Part shown: in pieces, positions 21,094 through 34,062 of the stretch | How positions within the stretch are numbered: the first letter of the stretch is position 1 | How the letters are laid out: every line of letters begins with the position of its first letter | Assembly (NCBI GenBank): GCA_037893245.1 | Contig: JBAIAA010000019.1 | Coordinates: 868,001-932,000 of the forward strand | Length of the DNA: 64,000 nt | DNA from: Crossaster papposus | Taxonomy: Eukaryota > Echinodermata > Asteroidea > Velatida > Solasteridae | Reading direction: 5' to 3' | The notes under the pieces: model-generated | Database searches by the model: none | What the model was told of the DNA's origin: nothing | What the model saw: the letters and a program-made list of their open reading frames with translations, nothing else | Program-made: the position numbers and the translations under genes

Positions 21094-24066
21094 GAGAAAC
21101 TGTTTCTGGTATTTATGAATGAAAGTCAAATAGAGAAATTACAAAATAGGCATACTAAGAAAACAGGGTCGTTAGAATAACCTACTCCATAACCTAAATT
21201 TACAAAACGCTACAAAATACAAAGGTATGAATACCGAGCGAATCATACATGTTAAGCCGTGTAACTGTTCAGTAACAAATATCTTTTTTTTTGTTCCCCA
21301 TTTATTAGCAAATTAACAAAATCCAAATGGATTGTATAATGTCTACATTATATGCACGTGTTTCAAGTTAGAAGGAACCCTTCACCATCTAAAGCGAATA
21401 TAACATACCTTATGCTGTTAAGTAATTAAGTATTTAACAAAATGGACCTGAATCTACGTATTGATTTGGACACAAAAGCACGTTGATAATATTGTTAAAC
21501 TAACTCGGAGTTTGACGTGACTTGTAATCATAGTCTTCTGTACACTTGTATGCAAGTCAATGTCAGCTGTGTTGAAGTACTCCGCCAAGTCCAACGTACC
21601 TAATTCTTATTCCTACATTGTAAAAACTACAGCATTAAATATAACACTATAGGTGTCTACATATAGGACACCCTGTTTCTAAATTCGGTACCCTATATGA
21701 TGGTAAACGTTACTGGTGTAATCCTACACCCACATGGTGGTATATTAACACCGTAGTTTTTGAGGTGTATTAAATGTACCGCATAATTAGATTACTTTAC
21801 TTGTTTACTTAGGGACTTCCTTAGTGGCTATGTCTGGTTTCCTACTGGAAATCTACACAATAAATGCAAATGAGTTGCTTAGTTATTTGTGCCCGATATC
21901 TGTATGCCAGTTTCTTTTAACTTGGCAGGAATGTGACGTACGATTTTGGAGGCGACACAGAGAGCAAAAGATGTAGATTTCCACAACCTAAAACCCCAGT
22001 GTCAAATTCGCCCCGGTATCTGGGTTCTATTGAGCCTTACACTGTTAAAACAAGTGATCCTCGGATTGCGAGTTTCGCCTTTTTTCTGAGGTCGATCATT
22101 ATTATGTTTTGTGTTCCGAGGTAGTAGTTTAAAGATTTCATGGCCAAACCTGTATTTGTACATCAACTTCAGATACTCACTCGAAGTCTGTAACTGTAAA
22201 GCGGGCGGAATTCGCTGTCCGTAGACAAACACGTTTGGCCCATGATTCTTGAAACTACCATATCTCAGAGAAAAATTACGCATTTACATACAGTTTTCGT
22301 CAACTATGTTTAAAGATCATCATTTCAGTGAAACCTTTTTGAAAAACTGTTTCTGGTATTTATGAATGAAAGTCAAATGGGGAAATTGCAAAATAGGCCT
22401 ACTAAGAAAACAGGGTCGTTAGAATAACCTACTCCATAACCTAAATTTACAAAACACTACAAAATACAAAGGTACGAATACCGAGCGAATCATACTTGTT
22501 AAGCCGTGTAACTGTTCAGTAACAAATATCTTTTTTTTGTTCCCAATTTACTAGCAAATTAACAAAATCCAAATGGATTGTATAATGTCTACATTATATA
22601 CACGTGTTTCAAGTTAGAAGGAACCCTTCACCATCTAATATAACATACCTTATGCTGTTAAGTAATTAAGTATTTAACAAAATGGACCTGAATCTACGTA
22701 TTGATTTGGACACAAAAGCACGTTGATAATATTGTTAAACTAACTCGGAGTTTGACGTGACTTGTAATCATAGTCTTCTGTACACTTGTATGCAAGTCAA
22801 TGTCAGCTGTGTGTGTACATACTCATTACTTCTAGTTGAAGTACTCCGCCAAGTCTAACGTACCTAATTCTTATTCCTACATTGCAAAAACTACAGCATT
22901 AAATCTAACACTATAGGTGTCTACATATAGGCCTAGGACACCCTGTTTTTAAATTCGGTACCCTGTATGGTGGTAAACGTTACTGGTGTAATCCTATACC
23001 CACATGGTGGTATATTAACACCGTAGTTTTTGAGGTGTATTAAATGTACCGCATAATTAGATTACTTTACTTGTTTACTTAGGGACTTCCTTAGTGGCTA
23101 TGTCTGGTTTCCTACCGGGAATCTACACAATAAATGCAAATGAGATGCTTAGTTATTTGTGCCCGATATCCGTATGCCAGTTTCTTTTAACTTGGCAGGA
23201 ATGTGACGTACGATTTTGGAGGCGACACAGAGAGCAAAAGATGTAGATTTCCACAACCTAAAACCCCAGTGTCAAATTCGCCCCGGTATCTGGGTTCTAT
23301 TGAGCCTTACACTGTTAAAACAAGTGATCCTCGGATTGCGAGTTTCGCCTTTTTTCCGAGGTCGATCATTATTATTATGTTTTGTGTTCCGAGGTAGTAG
23401 TTTAAAGATTTCATGGCCAAACCTGTATTTGTACATCAACTTCAGATACTCACTCGAAGTCTGTAACTGTAAAGCGGGCGGAATTCGCTGTCCGTAGACA
23501 AACACGTTTGGCCCATGATTCTATAAACTACCATATCTCAGAGAAAAAATACGCATTTACATTCAGTTTTCGTCAACTATGTTTAAAGATCATCATTTTA
23601 GTAAAACCTTTTTGAAAAACTGTTTCTGGTATTTATGAATGAAAGTCAAATGGGGAAATTGCAAAATAGGCCTACTAAGAAAACAGGGTCGTTAGAATAA
23701 CCTACTCCATAACCTAAATTTACAAAACGCTACAAAATACAAAGGTACGAATACCGAGCGAATCATACTTGTTAAGCCGTGTAACTGTTCAGTAACAAAA
23801 TATATGTTTTGTTGTTCCCCATTTACTAGCAAATTAACAAAATCCAAATGGATTGTATAATGTCTACATTATATACACGTGTTTCAAGTAAGAAGGAACC
23901 CTTCACCATCTAAAGCGAATATAACATACTTTATGCTGTTAAGTAATTAAGTATTAGACAAACACGTTTGGCCCATGATTATTTTAACTACTATATCTCA
24001 GAGACAAAATACGCATTTACAATCAGTTTTCGTCACTTATGGCTAAAGATCACCATTTTAGTAACA
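21094..24066. repeat. tandem array of 1.25-kb units, about 2.3 copies
   Basis: Units begin at AAACTGTTTCTGGTATTTAT at 21097, 22344 and 23617 (spacing 1,247 and 1,273). The third unit is cut at about 23955 and joined to the last 110 bases of the unit (AGACAAACACGTTTGGCCCA). Open frames shared by the units (about 21933-22124 and 23203-23397) show no domain and are probably non-coding. A small inverted pair, CATGGCCAAAC / GTTTGGCCCATG, lies near the unit end. Confidence 0.85.
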
Positions 24067-24442
24067 TTAAGTTCAATTCCTGAAATCTGCAAAAACCAGG
24101 TTTTTTTACCACCCTGTTGTGCTTTTAATTCCCCAATTTGAATTGTATTAAAATGAATCTGACAACAATGAATGTGAAAATGTAAGCAACTTCTTGGTGT
24201 CATAGACCGAGTGTACTGTAGAGTGATTACGTTGTACACGGTAACTTTGAACAAAATAAACATTTTAGATAATTTATGTTGGTACCCCATTGAGCCCTAA
24301 AGTACCAACATTTCATGCTGATTGGCAGCAGCGTTCCAGGGCTTTGGAATTCATTCACGAGAAAGTCATTTTGGTCGTGTTCCCTAAATGTATTTTATAA
24401 ATTGTTAACTGTTGAATGGGATGGTGCCAGACTATTTTATTT

Positions 24443-24485
24443 AAATGTGGCTAAAGCTATTGACTCAATAGTTTTAGCCACATTT
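24443..24485. repeat. near-perfect hairpin
   Basis: AAATGTGGCTAAAGCTATTGA pairs with TCAATAGTTTTAGCCACATTT with one mismatch and almost no loop. Confidence 0.8.
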
Positions 24486-24678
24486 GAAAAAAATGAAAGT
24501 GAGATGAGAATGCACGTAATTTTAAATGATTCACTAGAGAAGACTGGTATTAATGTATAATTACCTTTAGGTCATTGCTTTCATTTCTATTCGAAAGTTC
24601 AAAAAAATGAAAATGTTTACCTCACTTTCAATCTAATATTGCCGACTCGTGAATAAAGCCGATAGACGATGTGCCCTC

Positions 24679-24690
24679 TGACGTCACGTG
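24679..24690. promoter_or_regulatory. CRE plus E-box-like site
   Basis: TGACGTCACGTG contains a full CRE (TGACGTCA) overlapping a CACGTG E-box. A related GTGACGTCGC lies about 45 bases downstream. No adjacent transcript start can be defined, so this is a motif match only. Confidence 0.3.
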
Positions 24691-25639
24691 TTTGTATTGT
24701 GTTCTGCATACAATTGTGTTTAGGAGTGACGTCGCAGGTCAGATCACTTTTGAAATATGCGACCTTTTATGTCACTTCTTAACAAATTATTTTAAGGCAA
24801 AACGTGAAGCGAGCGCATACCATACGGCGGTTTAAGTGTAAACAAAGTGCACACGATCTATTACAAGAAGGTCCATTATATAGGGGGGACACTGTGCGCC
24901 CTCTCCCGTCCCGATAAGGTCAACAATGAAATATAATCCTATAACTACTAATGACAAATTTCTGGCTGCCGGCCAACATGCGCAGTTTGTCTGCGTCTGG
25001 CAGTTTTAGTAGTAAAATGCGTCGTCATATCGTTCCTGGTCCATTCTGCGCATCTGTAGAATGAAATCAAAATGCAACAGGCAGTAATTTACACAAATCC
25101 TTTGAGGTAACTAGTAGTGGCAGCGGCACGAGTGAATTAAAACTATGTCTAGCCTTCTTGATTTAGAACAGTCGTCTGAACCTTTGCAGTGTTATGCAAA
25201 TAATCAATGTTTATGGGTGCAAGAGAAGGAATGATTTTATTTTGTGAAAGGTTGAATAAAACAGTCAATCTTTCACCTCACGAAATATAAAACAAGTTTT
25301 ATACAAAACCTAAATGCATGTAGATCCTGTCATTTAATAATAATACGGCTTAAAGCTATATACACCATTTGGTAATTGCTTCAATTTTGAGGAATGGGTG
25401 GATTTGGGGGTTGTATTTTATAGTAAATATCGTTTAACTGACCTGTCCGAAGTTTTACAATTGTAGATGACAAGAAAAATAAAACACAAAAAAAGGCGTT
25501 CGTTTTTATTATATTATTTTTCGCGATTGCCGAAAACAATGATAGGATACCTAGCGCAATCATTTTGCTGAATGCCTAGAATAATTACTTCTTTCAAATA
25601 AGTAAGATATTTCGTATTAATTAAGTCGTAACAAATGTC

Positions 25640-27397
25640 GATGTCTGCAATGACATTTAACATTAATGTTACTTCACACAGTGTCAGTATACAGTCGGTC
25701 ATGTACACATACATGTAACGTAACGCTGTAATCTAATAGCAAAGTGCATACCCCACGATTGATATCGGAGCGTGCGTGCAATAGAGCAAAACAAATGAAA
25801 CCAAATTGCACGATATTTGACGTAAATCATACAATGTGATATCAATTATTCAATGACAAAATTGCACCATTCAAATGAACTGACAAATTTGTTGAACGCG
25901 TGCGGTCAACAAATCACAATTTATTGCCTGTTTTTAGGCGACTATAGTGAGGTTGTTACTTGACAAGTTATTGCATGATAACTATTAATAATAGGTTGAT
26001 CTCAGATTAAACGGATTAGGCGATGTCGTTCCGACCTATACAGACCGGTAATTCGAAGCAGTGTTAATTCACACTGCTCACTGATCGAGGGTAATCGCAA
26101 CAGTCAAGGTTATTCAGCCACACTTTAATATAGCACTACAGTAAGTTTCCAGAGAGAAGTATCTATTGCACGTAGTAATTTCTGGCCAATAAGCAAAAAC
26201 AAACCTTACCAGGGCGATTCCAGGGATGATGTATGGTAAGGAGAAATTGGGGTTGCGATCTCGGTAATTTGGCCGATATGGGCGGTCGTCATTCTTAAAA
26301 AAAGAAGAAGAGAGAAGACACCAATTCGTCACCGTTTTTGCAAAGAGAGAAAAGTCTGTCTGCGGAGTAACTTAAACAAAACCATGTTTTGAGAAAATCG
26401 AATTTAAAGTTGGTATATTTTAGCATCGTACATTTCGCTGTAATGTTGGCCTAACTAGTGAAACTATACCAAAGAACACATCGTAAATGCCCTAAAACCC
26501 CACAAAATAACATTCACATGAATTCATTAAAACCATTTAATTAGTTGTGAAGCATTTCATCACTTTGTGAAAACGCTAAAATGCGTTTGGCAGCAGTCTT
26601 GTCCGGGCAAAATGACTTCAGCCTCTTCGTGATAAACGTTACGCGCAAAGTACATGTACTGTCCGCTATATGGTGTAATAGGGCAAAATGCATTTTTGCC
26701 TGTTCATGAAAACGGTAAATGTAGTTTTGCCCACCGCGCGCGCGCTCAAATGCATTACTTTAACCTCTTCGTGAAACTGTACGCACAATGTACACGCCAT
26801 GATATATAGAGTGAGTTGAACCTGGTCGAGGTACGCGGTATACCTTGTGAGGATAACCCTGGGCATATTTAATTACCTAATTGTTAAGTGTTTATTTAAC
26901 TTTGCTTTACTCTGTACTTGTTACACTATTGCATAAGAATTATTAGGACCAACTGAGTAGTGCTCCGTTTACATTATACTAATCACTCAATCACAAAACA
27001 GTGGTATATTTCCACCAAACGATCTGCCCCCAGGCTTAGTCCGACGTTTGTTATTTGTCCCCCCTTGCGTACCGGTTGGATAGCCGCTCGTCCTTGTTTG
27101 AGACTATATACATAATGTGGAATAATAGGTTTTGGTAGGAGTTCTAGGATAAATAAGACCAATCCGCTTAAGGAAATAGCTGAATATAAAGCTAAACCAC
27201 GACAACCTCTAGTATGTTATGTATAGTAGGTTAGGCCTATCGTTGCATACTTAAAGTAAAAGTGAAATATTGTGAAACAGATGTCAATCATTCCTACAAA
27301 CTCAACGCGTCAAAACAAATATGAAAGGCACTTGAACGCCATGGGTGCAGATAAGTCCTGTGCGGAGATTATGTCTATAAAAATGCAAACAAAATAT
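25640..27397. repeat. segmental duplication, copy 1
   Basis: Collinear with 27531-29390 plus 34245-34440. Shared landmarks include CACGATTGATATCG, TTGCACGATATTTGACGTAA, GATCTCAGATTAAACGGATT, ACCGCGCGCGCGCTCAA and TAGTAGGTTAGGCCTATCGT. This copy lacks both the LINE and the G-tract element, so it shows the empty sites. Confidence 0.85.
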
Positions 27398-27510
27398 GTG
27401 ACCGTCCACGACGAAAGGGCTGTAAAGTCGCCAGAGCTTATTTTCATTTCTCTAAAAATCTCAAAATGTCAAGATGCCAACTTTACGGCCCTTTCGTCGT
27501 GGACGGTCAC
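27398..27510. mobile_element. 113-bp fold-back MITE
   Basis: GTGACCGTCCACGACGAAAG at 27398 and CTTTCGTCGTGGACGGTCAC ending at 27510 are exact inverted repeats. The pairing extends to about 30 bases with GGCYGTAAAGT. Flanks read TAT and ATA. It lies exactly between the two copies of the segmental duplication. Confidence 0.85.
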
Positions 27511-27674
27511 ATATAACCAACATATAATGTCTGCAAATTATGGCATTTAACATCAATGTTGCTTCACAGAATGTCAGTACAACCGGTCCAGTCCATACTC
27601 CACGATTGATATCGAGGCGTGCGTGCAATAGAGCGAAACGAATGATACCAAATTGCACGATATTTGACGTAAGC

Positions 27675-27959
27675 AGGCCCGTACGATGGATTTTTTTAGG
27701 GGGGGGGGGTGCGAATTTGTACTGATGGGACCCAAAATGGAACCAAAAATGTTCGTGCGCTAGTACCGTTATTGCTACATCAAAATACCATTATTTACCC
27801 CGGACAATGTGGACCTTTTAATTGGGGGGGGGGGGGGGGGGGGGGGGGGGCGAATTTGTACTGATTGGTGCGTATGCACCTGTAAATTTTTCGTGTGCCA
27901 GTACAGTTATTTCTACATCAAAATACCATTATTTGACCCGGAAAATGTGTTGTTTTTTT

Positions 27960-27990
<31 letters not shown>

Positions 27991-28036
27991 GGCGTACGCA
28001 CCCGTCGCACCCCTCCCTCCTGTGTATACGGGCCTG
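27675..28036. mobile_element. G-tract TIR element with 5-bp target duplication
   Basis: The ends CAGGCCCGTA and TACGGGCCTG are exact 10-bp inverted repeats, flanked by GTAAG on both sides (27670-27674, 28037-28041). The interior holds an imperfect tandem repeat (CAAAATACCATTATTT twice, GCGAATTTGTACTGAT twice) and three G runs, two of them about 20-28 long. It is absent from the paralogous site near 25830. The superfamily was not assigned. Confidence 0.8.
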
Positions 28037-29390
28037 GTAAGTTATACGATGCGATAGGCCTGTCTGTCCGCGTGCGGTCAACACATCACATCTTGGAAAT
28101 AATGTATTGCGTGTCTTTAGGTGAATATAGTTATGAGGTTGTGACTTGACAAGTTATTGCATGAGAACTATTAATAGGTTAATCTCAGATTAAACGGATT
28201 AGGCGATGTCGTTCCGACCTACAGACACTGTTAATTGACACTGCTCACTGATCGAGGATAATCGCAACTGTCAAGGTTATTTAGCCACACTTTAGTATAG
28301 CACTACAGTAAGTTTCAAGCTCACAAAGAAGTATCTATTGCACGTAGTAATTTCTGGCCAATAAACAAAAACAAACCTTACCAGGGCGGGTCCAGGGGCG
28401 ATGTAGGGTAAAGAGAAATTGGAGTCGCGATATCGGTAATCTGGTCGATATTGGCGGTCGTCATTCTATATAAAAGAGAGAGAGAAGACACCAATTCGTC
28501 ACCGTTTTCACATAGAGAGAAAAGTCTGTCTGCGGAGTAACTTAAAAAAAAACACATGTTTTTAGAAAATCGAACTTGAGGTTGGTCTATTTTATCATCG
28601 TGCATTTCGCTGTAATTTAGCACTCTGTTGGCCTAACTAATGCAACTATAATATGAAAGAACACATCGTAAATGCGCTGAAAATCCACAACATTACGTTC
28701 ACATGAATTCATTAAAACCGTTTAATTAGTTGTGAAGCATTTCATCACTTTGTGAAAACACTAAAATGCGTTTGGCAGTTTTGCCCTGGCAAAATGACTT
28801 TTGCCTTTTCGTGAAAACGTTACGCGCAAAGTACGCGTACTGCACGCTATGTGCAGTTTGTGAAAACGGTAAATGCAGTTATGCCCACCGCGCGCGCGCT
28901 CAAGAACATTACTTTAACCTCTTCGTGAAACTTTACGCACAATGTACACGCCATGATATATAGAGTGAGTTGAATCTGGTCGAGGTACGCGGTACCTTGT
29001 GAGGACTACCCTGGGCATATTTAATTACCTAATTGTTAAGTGTTTATTTAACTTTGCTTTACTCTGTACTTGTTACACTATTGCATAAGAATTATTAGGA
29101 CCAACTGAGTAGTGCTCCGTTTACATTATACTAATCACTCAATCACAAAACAGTGGTATATTTCCACCAAACAAACTGCCCCTATAGGCTAAGTCCGCCG
29201 TTCGTTAATTGCCCCCTTCCCCCAACCTTGCGTCTTGACAGGCGCTCATCCTTGCGCGAGGCTACTACATATTTATGTGTGGGATAATAGGTGTTGGTAG
29301 GAGTCCTGGGATAAATACGACCAATCCCCTTTTAAAAAAATAGCTGAATATAAAGCTAAACCAAGACAACCTGTAGTATTTATTGTATAG

Positions 29391-29417
29391 TTCAGTTCAG
29401 TTCAGTTCAGTTCAGTT
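29391..29417 (-). repeat. LINE 3' terminal pentamer array
   Basis: TTCAG repeated five times on the plus strand, ending in TTTATTTT. Short tandem repeats at the 3' end are typical of L2/CR1-like LINEs and probably take part in target-primed reverse transcription. Confidence 0.8.
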
Positions 29418-29791
29418 TATTTTCCACAGTACCAATAACATAGAAAAACATTTAGATTAAAGGTATAGATAAGGCAAAACATAAGTACATTGTTAAAAAG
29501 ATGGATGATACTGCGGAGGAGCCCATAAAGAAGCAAAGCTTGTAAGGAATGGGCTCCTGAAAGCATGCATGTACATTGAGCCGAGTAGATGTGGGTTTGT
29601 TGACTAGGAAACAAGTGTACAAGAAATCGCATACTCGTAATTGATCCCCAGAATATGGGTTCAATGTACATGCTGCTAACAATGGACATATTAACACAAA
29701 AAGTGACAAATAACAACGGACATAAACAGTATACTACGACAGGTCAGCAATGGAGGTACAATGTGCATGATAAATTAAATAAATCATCAAA

Positions 29792-32653
29792 TTAATAGTA
29801 GGATTTCAACAAAGTAGACTTATGTACATGTTTAAAAACGGGAAGATTTTTCGAAGTTTTAAGTTGTTCATTTAACGAATTCCAAAGCTTGGGTCCCTCA
29901 TATTTGACTGTTTTGTGCGTAAGAGAAGTACGAGCATATGACACGTGAAAATTGGCGGCTTGGCGAGTAAAATGAGAATGAATGTCACGGTTGTGGGTAA
30001 ATATATTTGTGATTGAAGATGGTAAAGTATTATGGGTAGATTGATACATGAGAGACCCAAGCTGATAGTAATACATATCTTTAACTTTAAGTGTTTTATG
30101 TTTACAAAAGAAGGGATTTGTATGTGAATTAAAGTCAGCAAAATTAATAGTGCGTAATGCCCGCTTTTGTAGAAGTAACAGCCTGTTCAATTTAGTAGTT
30201 GAACTGTTTCCCCAAGCAAGTATTCCATAGTTAAGATATGATAAAATTAATGAAGTATAAAGAGAATCTAGAACACTAGTAGGAACAAAGTTTTTTATCT
30301 TATTAATCACACCAATATTTCTAGATATTATTTTGCATAAATGGTCAATATGATTATTCCATTTTAATCCAGAGTCGATAAGCAAACCCAAAAATTTACA
30401 GCAATCCGTTTTTTGGATAACAAAGTTGTGAATTTTTACTTCACAAGGAATTTCAGGGGCAGAATTGCTGAACAACATGAAGTTGGTTTTTGTAATATTT
30501 AGAGATAGCTTATTGACATTAAACCAATTAGCAACAGATTTGAGTTCAATATTGACCTTATTGATAAGATAAGTAAGGTTACTATGAGAACAGAATATGT
30601 TTGAGTCATCGGCAAACAATATAAAAGAGAGTTCCTCAGAGGATTTGATAAAATCATTAATGTATATTAAAAAAAGCAAGGGTCCCAATATGGATCCTTG
30701 AGGTACACCATGTGAAAGGTTTCTAGAGTTTGAATTAATACCATTAATAGATACATACTGGGATCTGTTAGAGAGGTAACTCCTAAACCACTGAAGAGAA
30801 ATTCCTCGAATACCATAATACTAAAGCTTATACAATAAAATATCGTGGTCAATTGTATCGAACGCCTTTGAGAGGTCAAGAAATATCCCCAGTGTGTGCT
30901 CAGAGTCATCAATTGCTTCAGAAACCTTATCAATAAAATCTAAAAGGGCATGAGAAGTTGAATGTTTACTACGGAATCCATATTGGGATTTAGACAAAAT
31001 ATTAAATTTATCAAAAAATTTAATAATACGTGCATATACACATTTTTCTAAAATCTTAGAAAAACATGAAAGTAATGATATAGGTCTATAATTATTGACA
31101 CTGTTGGGATCGCCTTTTTTATAAACTGGAATAACTTTAGCAATTTTCAATTGAGATGGTACAACACCAGTCATAAAGGGAGCATTTATTATATGTGTAA
31201 GTGGTTCGCATATGGCTAAAATAGAATTTGTAATAGTAATCATGCTAATTGAATCGTGACCAGAGCTCTTTTTATTTTGTAGGTTATTAACTATGTCAAT
31301 AACTTCATATTTATTTACTGGGGTTAGAAATAATGATTTATTATTTGGATTAGACAGGTACTCTGTAAAGCCAGGGGAAGATTGACAAGGTAAGATTTTA
31401 CTAGCAAGATTTGGACCGATATTGGTAAAATAATCATTGAAACAATCAGCAATTTCATTAGGATTCAAAATTAGATTCCCCTCTGAAATAATACTTGTAA
31501 TAGTTTTGGAAGATTTTTGTTTATTTAAAATACAGTTAATTACTTTCCAAGTATTCCGAATACTGTTTTTTTCCTTTTCAAATTGTTGGGCATAATACAT
31601 TTTTTTAGAAGCACGCAAAAGGCTATTGTTTTTGTATTGAGTATACTTATTTTTGCGTAGGGTTGTAGGATTAGACACATATTGACGATAGAGTTTATTT
31701 TTCTTATTAATTGATTTAATAAGTGCAGAAGTTATCCATGGAATATTTGATGATTTTGTACGACTGCTATTGCATTTTTGAGATTTGAGTGGAATGTCTT
31801 TATCATAAAAATAGTTAAATCTATCCATAAAGGTATTAAATGCAACTTCTGGATTATCGCAGCAGAAAACATCATCCCAATTAAGACTAAGTAGGTCCTC
31901 GTTAAATCTTTGAAGATTGAATTTAGAGAAATTACGATTAGGAAATGGATTGTGATTAATGTTATTGGAATCATTCGAGTTTGGGGACTGAATGTACATA
32001 AAAATTGGCAAGTGATCAGTAATATCAGACAATAAGATGCCAGATTTGGGACAGGGTAATATATTACAAAATATATTGTCTATAAGGGTGGTGGAGGTAT
32101 CAGTAATACGGGTAGGTTTATCAATTAATGGGAGAAAAGAAAGGGTCGTTAATAAATCAATGAAGGACTGGGAATTAGAATTTGAATGATTGAGCAAGTT
32201 GATGTTAAAATCGCCAGTGATAATACAAGTTTTTTTTATGTGGGAACATACATGTTGAAAAGTGGCCATAAACTCATCATGAACAATGGAAGGTGCTTTG
32301 TATACAACACCTACAATGATATTTTTAGATTTTGGATTAGAAATTTCAACAAATAAAGATTCCAATGTGTCATTAGAAATATTTAGTTCCTCTCTAGCAA
32401 TAACATTCAATTCAGTGGAGATATAAAGGGCAACCCCACCCCCAACTTTAGTGCCGTGTCTATTGTTCACAATCAGCTCATACCCAGGCAAGGAATAATA
32501 ACTATGGGGAACAGTTTTTAACCAAGTTTCAGAAAGTGCAATAATAGAGAATTTATGTTTTATTGAATTCAGAAGAATTTTCAGGTTTTCAAAATTTTTG
32601 TTGAGACTCCGAATGTTAATATGTAACACGGAATCATCCAGATCATTCGTCAT
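29792..32653 (-). pseudogene. LINE ORF2: endonuclease and reverse transcriptase, one stop
   Basis: Nicks target DNA and reverse transcribes LINE RNA. From ATG 32653 the frame is open for 610 codons. The endonuclease region shows LHINIRSLN, ALSETWL (catalytic Glu), ITGDFNI and DITDHLPIF (the Asp-His pair). The RT region has VIPVYKKGDPNSVNNYRPIS, KSQYGFRSKHSTSHAL and DLSKAFDTIDH (motif A). A single TAG at 30823-30821 interrupts it. The same frame then continues YYGIRGIS ... HGVPQGSILGPLLFLIYIND and the catalytic FADDSN, to a stop at 29792. The total is about 953 codons with one nonsense change and no frameshift. The frame is also open about 35 codons upstream of the chosen ATG, so the true start is uncertain. 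Confidence 0.9.
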
Positions 32654-33246
32654 CTTAGGAAACTGTTCAATAGAGTAGTAATTAGAATTATTTGATAAAC
32701 TAAACAGATTGTTGGTGTTAATGTCATCTTCATCAATTAAACGATTAGGGGCAGCAATATTTTAATGAAGATTGAAGACTATTGCTGACCTGTAAACTAA
32801 ATACAATACACATCAATAACAAGGACCAGAACAGTTCACAGATAGACATACACATAGTTATAAGTAGTTTCATGGTACGCAAGTTACAGTTACAGTACAT
32901 AGATTGACACACGTAATCATTGCTACCGTAAATTACCCTAAAAGACAAGCATCAAACGGATTCAAACCTTATTAATTTTGTTCATTTTAAGCACAGAAAT
33001 ACAGTAGTTGGTGTATTTGCATACACAGGAATTAGTATTTTTTGGTAAAATCATTATTTTGGGTGAATATTTATTATATTAATTTTTATTTTTTTATTTT
33101 TTCTTCCATTATACAATTTAAATTAATTTTGATTTCTGGGATTCATATTTAGTATTTTATAAAATTGTATCAGTTTGATACTTGACATAGTTTAATTATA
33201 ACCACCAGTTGATAATTAATTTTGGCTAGATATTTTCAGTTTCAGA

Positions 33247-34062
33247 TCAAACTAAGCGTATTTCTGAGGCATGAGGAGTATATTTCTGACCGTTTATGTA
33301 GAGATGACCACTGCGAAACACAGGTTTCTTGCCTGCTTGATATGCCCTCTTCATGACGTCTCTCAGACCTCTTTTGGTAGTTACATCAGCTGGTGGTAGA
33401 TCCTGTAGCATGAAGATCCCATGTTTAGATAGGGATTCCTTGCCACGTTGCATCACAGCTTGTCGTTCAGGTCGATAAAGAAACTTGGCTAATATATGCC
33501 GAGGCTTATCTGCTGGGGTTTTAGGGATGCGTCCTGAGCGATGGGCATTTTCTATCTCCGGTTTCAGATCACAAACTTCTGCCAGAATTTCCTTAATTTT
33601 CTCATATGGGTGTGATGGAGATTCATTCGCAAGTTCTGGAATACCTCCAAATCGAAGATTGTAGCTCCTTGAATATCGCTCCAGATTCAAGGTGGACTCC
33701 TCTAGTTGAATCAGTTTAGTTTTTGCAGATTCCAGTTGGGAAGTTGTTTCAGTTAACTTAGCTGAGAGTGTCGAGTTGACTTTCTGAACATCCTCAACAC
33801 TTTGGGAGGTGAAAATGACAGATTTCTCAAGCTGCAGGTGTTTTTCCTCTATGCTTCCCATCCTCAGCAGAAGCGATTCTTGGTTCCTAATCACTAGGTC
33901 TAGTTTATCTTGGATCCCCGATTTCAATTCAGTTAGCTCTTGTCTAATTATAGCACGGAGACTGTCGGAATTAGACACCGATATCGTGCCATCCTGGTAG
34001 TGTACATCATCGCATTCAGTCTCAGTCTCGACTGGCCGTTTTTTGTCTTTTCTTGGCCGCAT
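33247..34062 (-). CDS. LINE ORF1 protein (RNA-binding chaperone type)
   Basis: 271 residues from ATG 34062-34060 (MRPRKDKKRP); the frame is open slightly further upstream but has no earlier ATG. A basic start is followed by a coiled coil of about residues 40-125, rich in Leu, Glu and Lys (TELKSGIQDKLDLVIRNQES, LEKSVIFTSQSVEDVQKVNS). An RRM-like region follows with ERYSRSYNLRFGGIPE, then a C-terminal domain (AHRSGRIP, ILAKFLYRPERQAVM, YINGQKYTP). This order matches L1-type ORF1 proteins (Transposase_22 family), which bind LINE RNA as trimers. It is uninterrupted, so the product could still be made. It lies 590 bases upstream of ORF2. Confidence 0.85.
   Translation of the reverse strand: MRPRKDKKRPVETETECDDVHYQDGTISVSNSDSLRAIIRQELTELKSGIQDKLDLVIRNQESLLLRMGSIEEKHLQLEKSVIFTSQSVEDVQKVNSTLSAKLTETTSQLESAKTKLIQLEESTLNLERYSRSYNLRFGGIPELANESPSHPYEKIKEILAEVCDLKPEIENAHRSGRIPKTPADKPRHILAKFLYRPERQAVMQRGKESLSKHGIFMLQDLPPADVTTKRGLRDVMKRAYQAGKKPVFRSGHLYINGQKYTPHASEIRLV

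Larger units (their letters stand above)
24067..25639. other. non-coding region
   Basis: No exon or element was recognised apart from a hairpin at 24443-24485 and a CRE/E-box-like site at 24679. The stretch 24650-25050 is less AT-rich and could be regulatory, but nothing proves it. Confidence 0.4.

Noticed and set aside
21933..23397. Shared ORF beginning TTG-coded MTYDFGGDTESKRCR in two tandem units
   Set aside because: Conservation is explained by DNA-level duplication; no ATG start, no domain, and frame differences between copies.
27809..28057. ORFs rich in Gly across the G runs
   Set aside because: Artefact of homopolymer G tracts in a mobile element.
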